Shown: positions 63,913 to 64,000 of the stretch, in pieces
Numbering within the stretch: the first letter of the stretch is position 1
Layout: the number at the start of each line of letters is the position of its first letter
Assembly: GCA_003534295.1 (NCBI GenBank)
Contig: DPDV01000002.1
Location: 55,571 to 119,570 of the forward strand
DNA from: Clostridiales bacterium
GTDB taxonomy: Bacteria > Bacillota > Clostridia > TANB77 > CAG-508
Length of the DNA: 64,000 nucleotides
Direction of reading: 5' to 3'
Made by a program: the position numbers and the translations under genes
Notes under the pieces: generated by a model
The model's input: the letters and a program-made list of their open reading frames with translations, nothing else
Database searches by the model: none
What the model was told of the DNA's origin: nothing

Positions 63913-63936
63913 AATCTAATCTAAATTAGATTTTTA
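63913..63936 (+). terminator. terminator after the recombinases
   Basis: AATCTAAT and ATTAGATT form an 8-bp stem with a 4-base loop and a T-run. Confidence 0.7.
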
Positions 63937-63948
63937 ATTAAATATCGA

Positions 63949-63980
63949 AATGCAGTAAAAAGTACCCAACAGATGAACGG
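63949..63980. other. right attachment junction (attR)
   Basis: AATGCAGTAAAAAGTACCC is the imperfect inverted copy of the left end; AACAGATGAAC and the presumed crossover GG follow, then cwlD sequence. Confidence 0.75.
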
Positions 63981-64000
63981 AGCTCAAAGTAGTACAGGGA
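63979..64000 (+). pseudogene. cwlD: continuation of cwlD beyond the element
   Basis: The last bases read GAQSSTG in frame, which is what follows GHGIPDE in CwlD-type amidases. The rest lies outside the window. It has no start of its own here, so the gene is split by the element. Confidence 0.75.

Larger units (their letters stand above)
43273..63980. mobile_element. 20.7-kb integrative mobilizable element inserted in cwlD
   Basis: The element is bounded by a shared GG at 43273-43274 and 63979-63980. Joining the outer flanks across GG restores PDEGAQSSTG of CwlD. Just inside the ends are imperfect inverted repeats: 43275-43291 reads GGGTAGCTTACTGCATT, and the complement of 63949-63967 reads GGGTACTTTTTACTGCATT. 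Such ends and the pair of large serine recombinases at the right end fit Tn4451/TnpX-type integration. mobC, a HUH relaxase and a possible oriT give mobilization. There are no conjugation (T4SS) genes, so transfer would need a helper. Cargo: methylase-MBL pair, metK/radical SAM/tRNA island, ArgRS. Confidence 0.85.

Noticed and set aside
1..64000. CRISPR array
   Set aside because: No regularly spaced direct repeats were seen; the repeated palindromes are far apart and lack spacers.

Overview
The window looks like a chromosome segment of a spore-forming, low-G+C member of the Clostridia (Bacillota), probably an uncultured gut-type lineage. The evidence is the sporulation set (spoIIE, yaaL-bofA, an alpha/beta SASP, a Spo0E-like phosphatase, cwlD), the CtsR-McsA-McsB-ClpC stress operon with a perfect CtsR box, an agr quorum-sensing locus, strong AGGAGG ribosome-binding sites and very A/T-rich codon use. 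The species cannot be named from the sequence alone.

Layout of the chromosomal part (1-43272): small unknown proteins (1-1072, minus strand); two giant, membrane-anchored, secreted repeat proteins (1557-12275); spoIIE; engB-serS on the minus strand; a transposase remnant and an anchored YD-like protein; yaaL-bofA; glmS; uvrC; a methyltransferase; a frameshifted rluA-type gene; agrB-agrD facing agrC-agrA; a Fic protein with repeated TGCATAT sites at its promoter; a SASP; a frameshifted Cof-type HAD gene; the ctsR-mcsA-mcsB-clpC operon; rpsU-yqeY; a yfmF-yfmH pair; lgt; spo0E-like; an anchored Ig-like protein and a REC-GGDEF protein. A short palindromic repeat (core GGGCGA...TCGCCC) is scattered over five intergenic or gene-end positions, one of which supplies the spoIIE stop codon.

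From 43273 to 63980 lies a mobile element of about 20.7 kb that I could delimit at both ends. It is inserted into the active-site codons of cwlD: the left junction carries the cwlD 5' part, the right junction the continuation (GAQSSTG). The ends have imperfect inverted repeats, and two large serine recombinases sit at the right end. It also carries mobC, a HUH relaxase and a possible oriT, so it is best read as an integrative mobilizable element of the Tn4451 kind.

The cargo is the most interesting part. The left cargo is a DNA methylase with a target-recognition domain overlapping a metallo-beta-lactamase-fold gene, a possible two-gene restriction-type system. The central cargo (49472-58410) begins with a promoter, a 22-codon leader peptide and an attenuator. 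It continues with metK, an S66 (MccF/LdcA-like) peptidase gene broken by one in-frame TAA, a nucleoside phosphorylase, a B12-type radical SAM enzyme, a Fem/GNAT-like transferase and an arginine-type tRNA with an abnormal anticodon arm and its own promoter and terminator. It ends with a transglutaminase-like protein and a second-looking arginyl-tRNA synthetase of higher G+C. Together these suggest an undescribed pathway that either spends arginyl-tRNA on a small molecule or peptide, or makes an inhibitor against which the ArgRS and the S66 peptidase give immunity. This is inference from gene content only.

Four genes (rluA type, Cof HAD, cwlD, DUF6076 type) each carry what looks like a one-base insertion. 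Whether these are true pseudogenes or assembly indels cannot be decided here.
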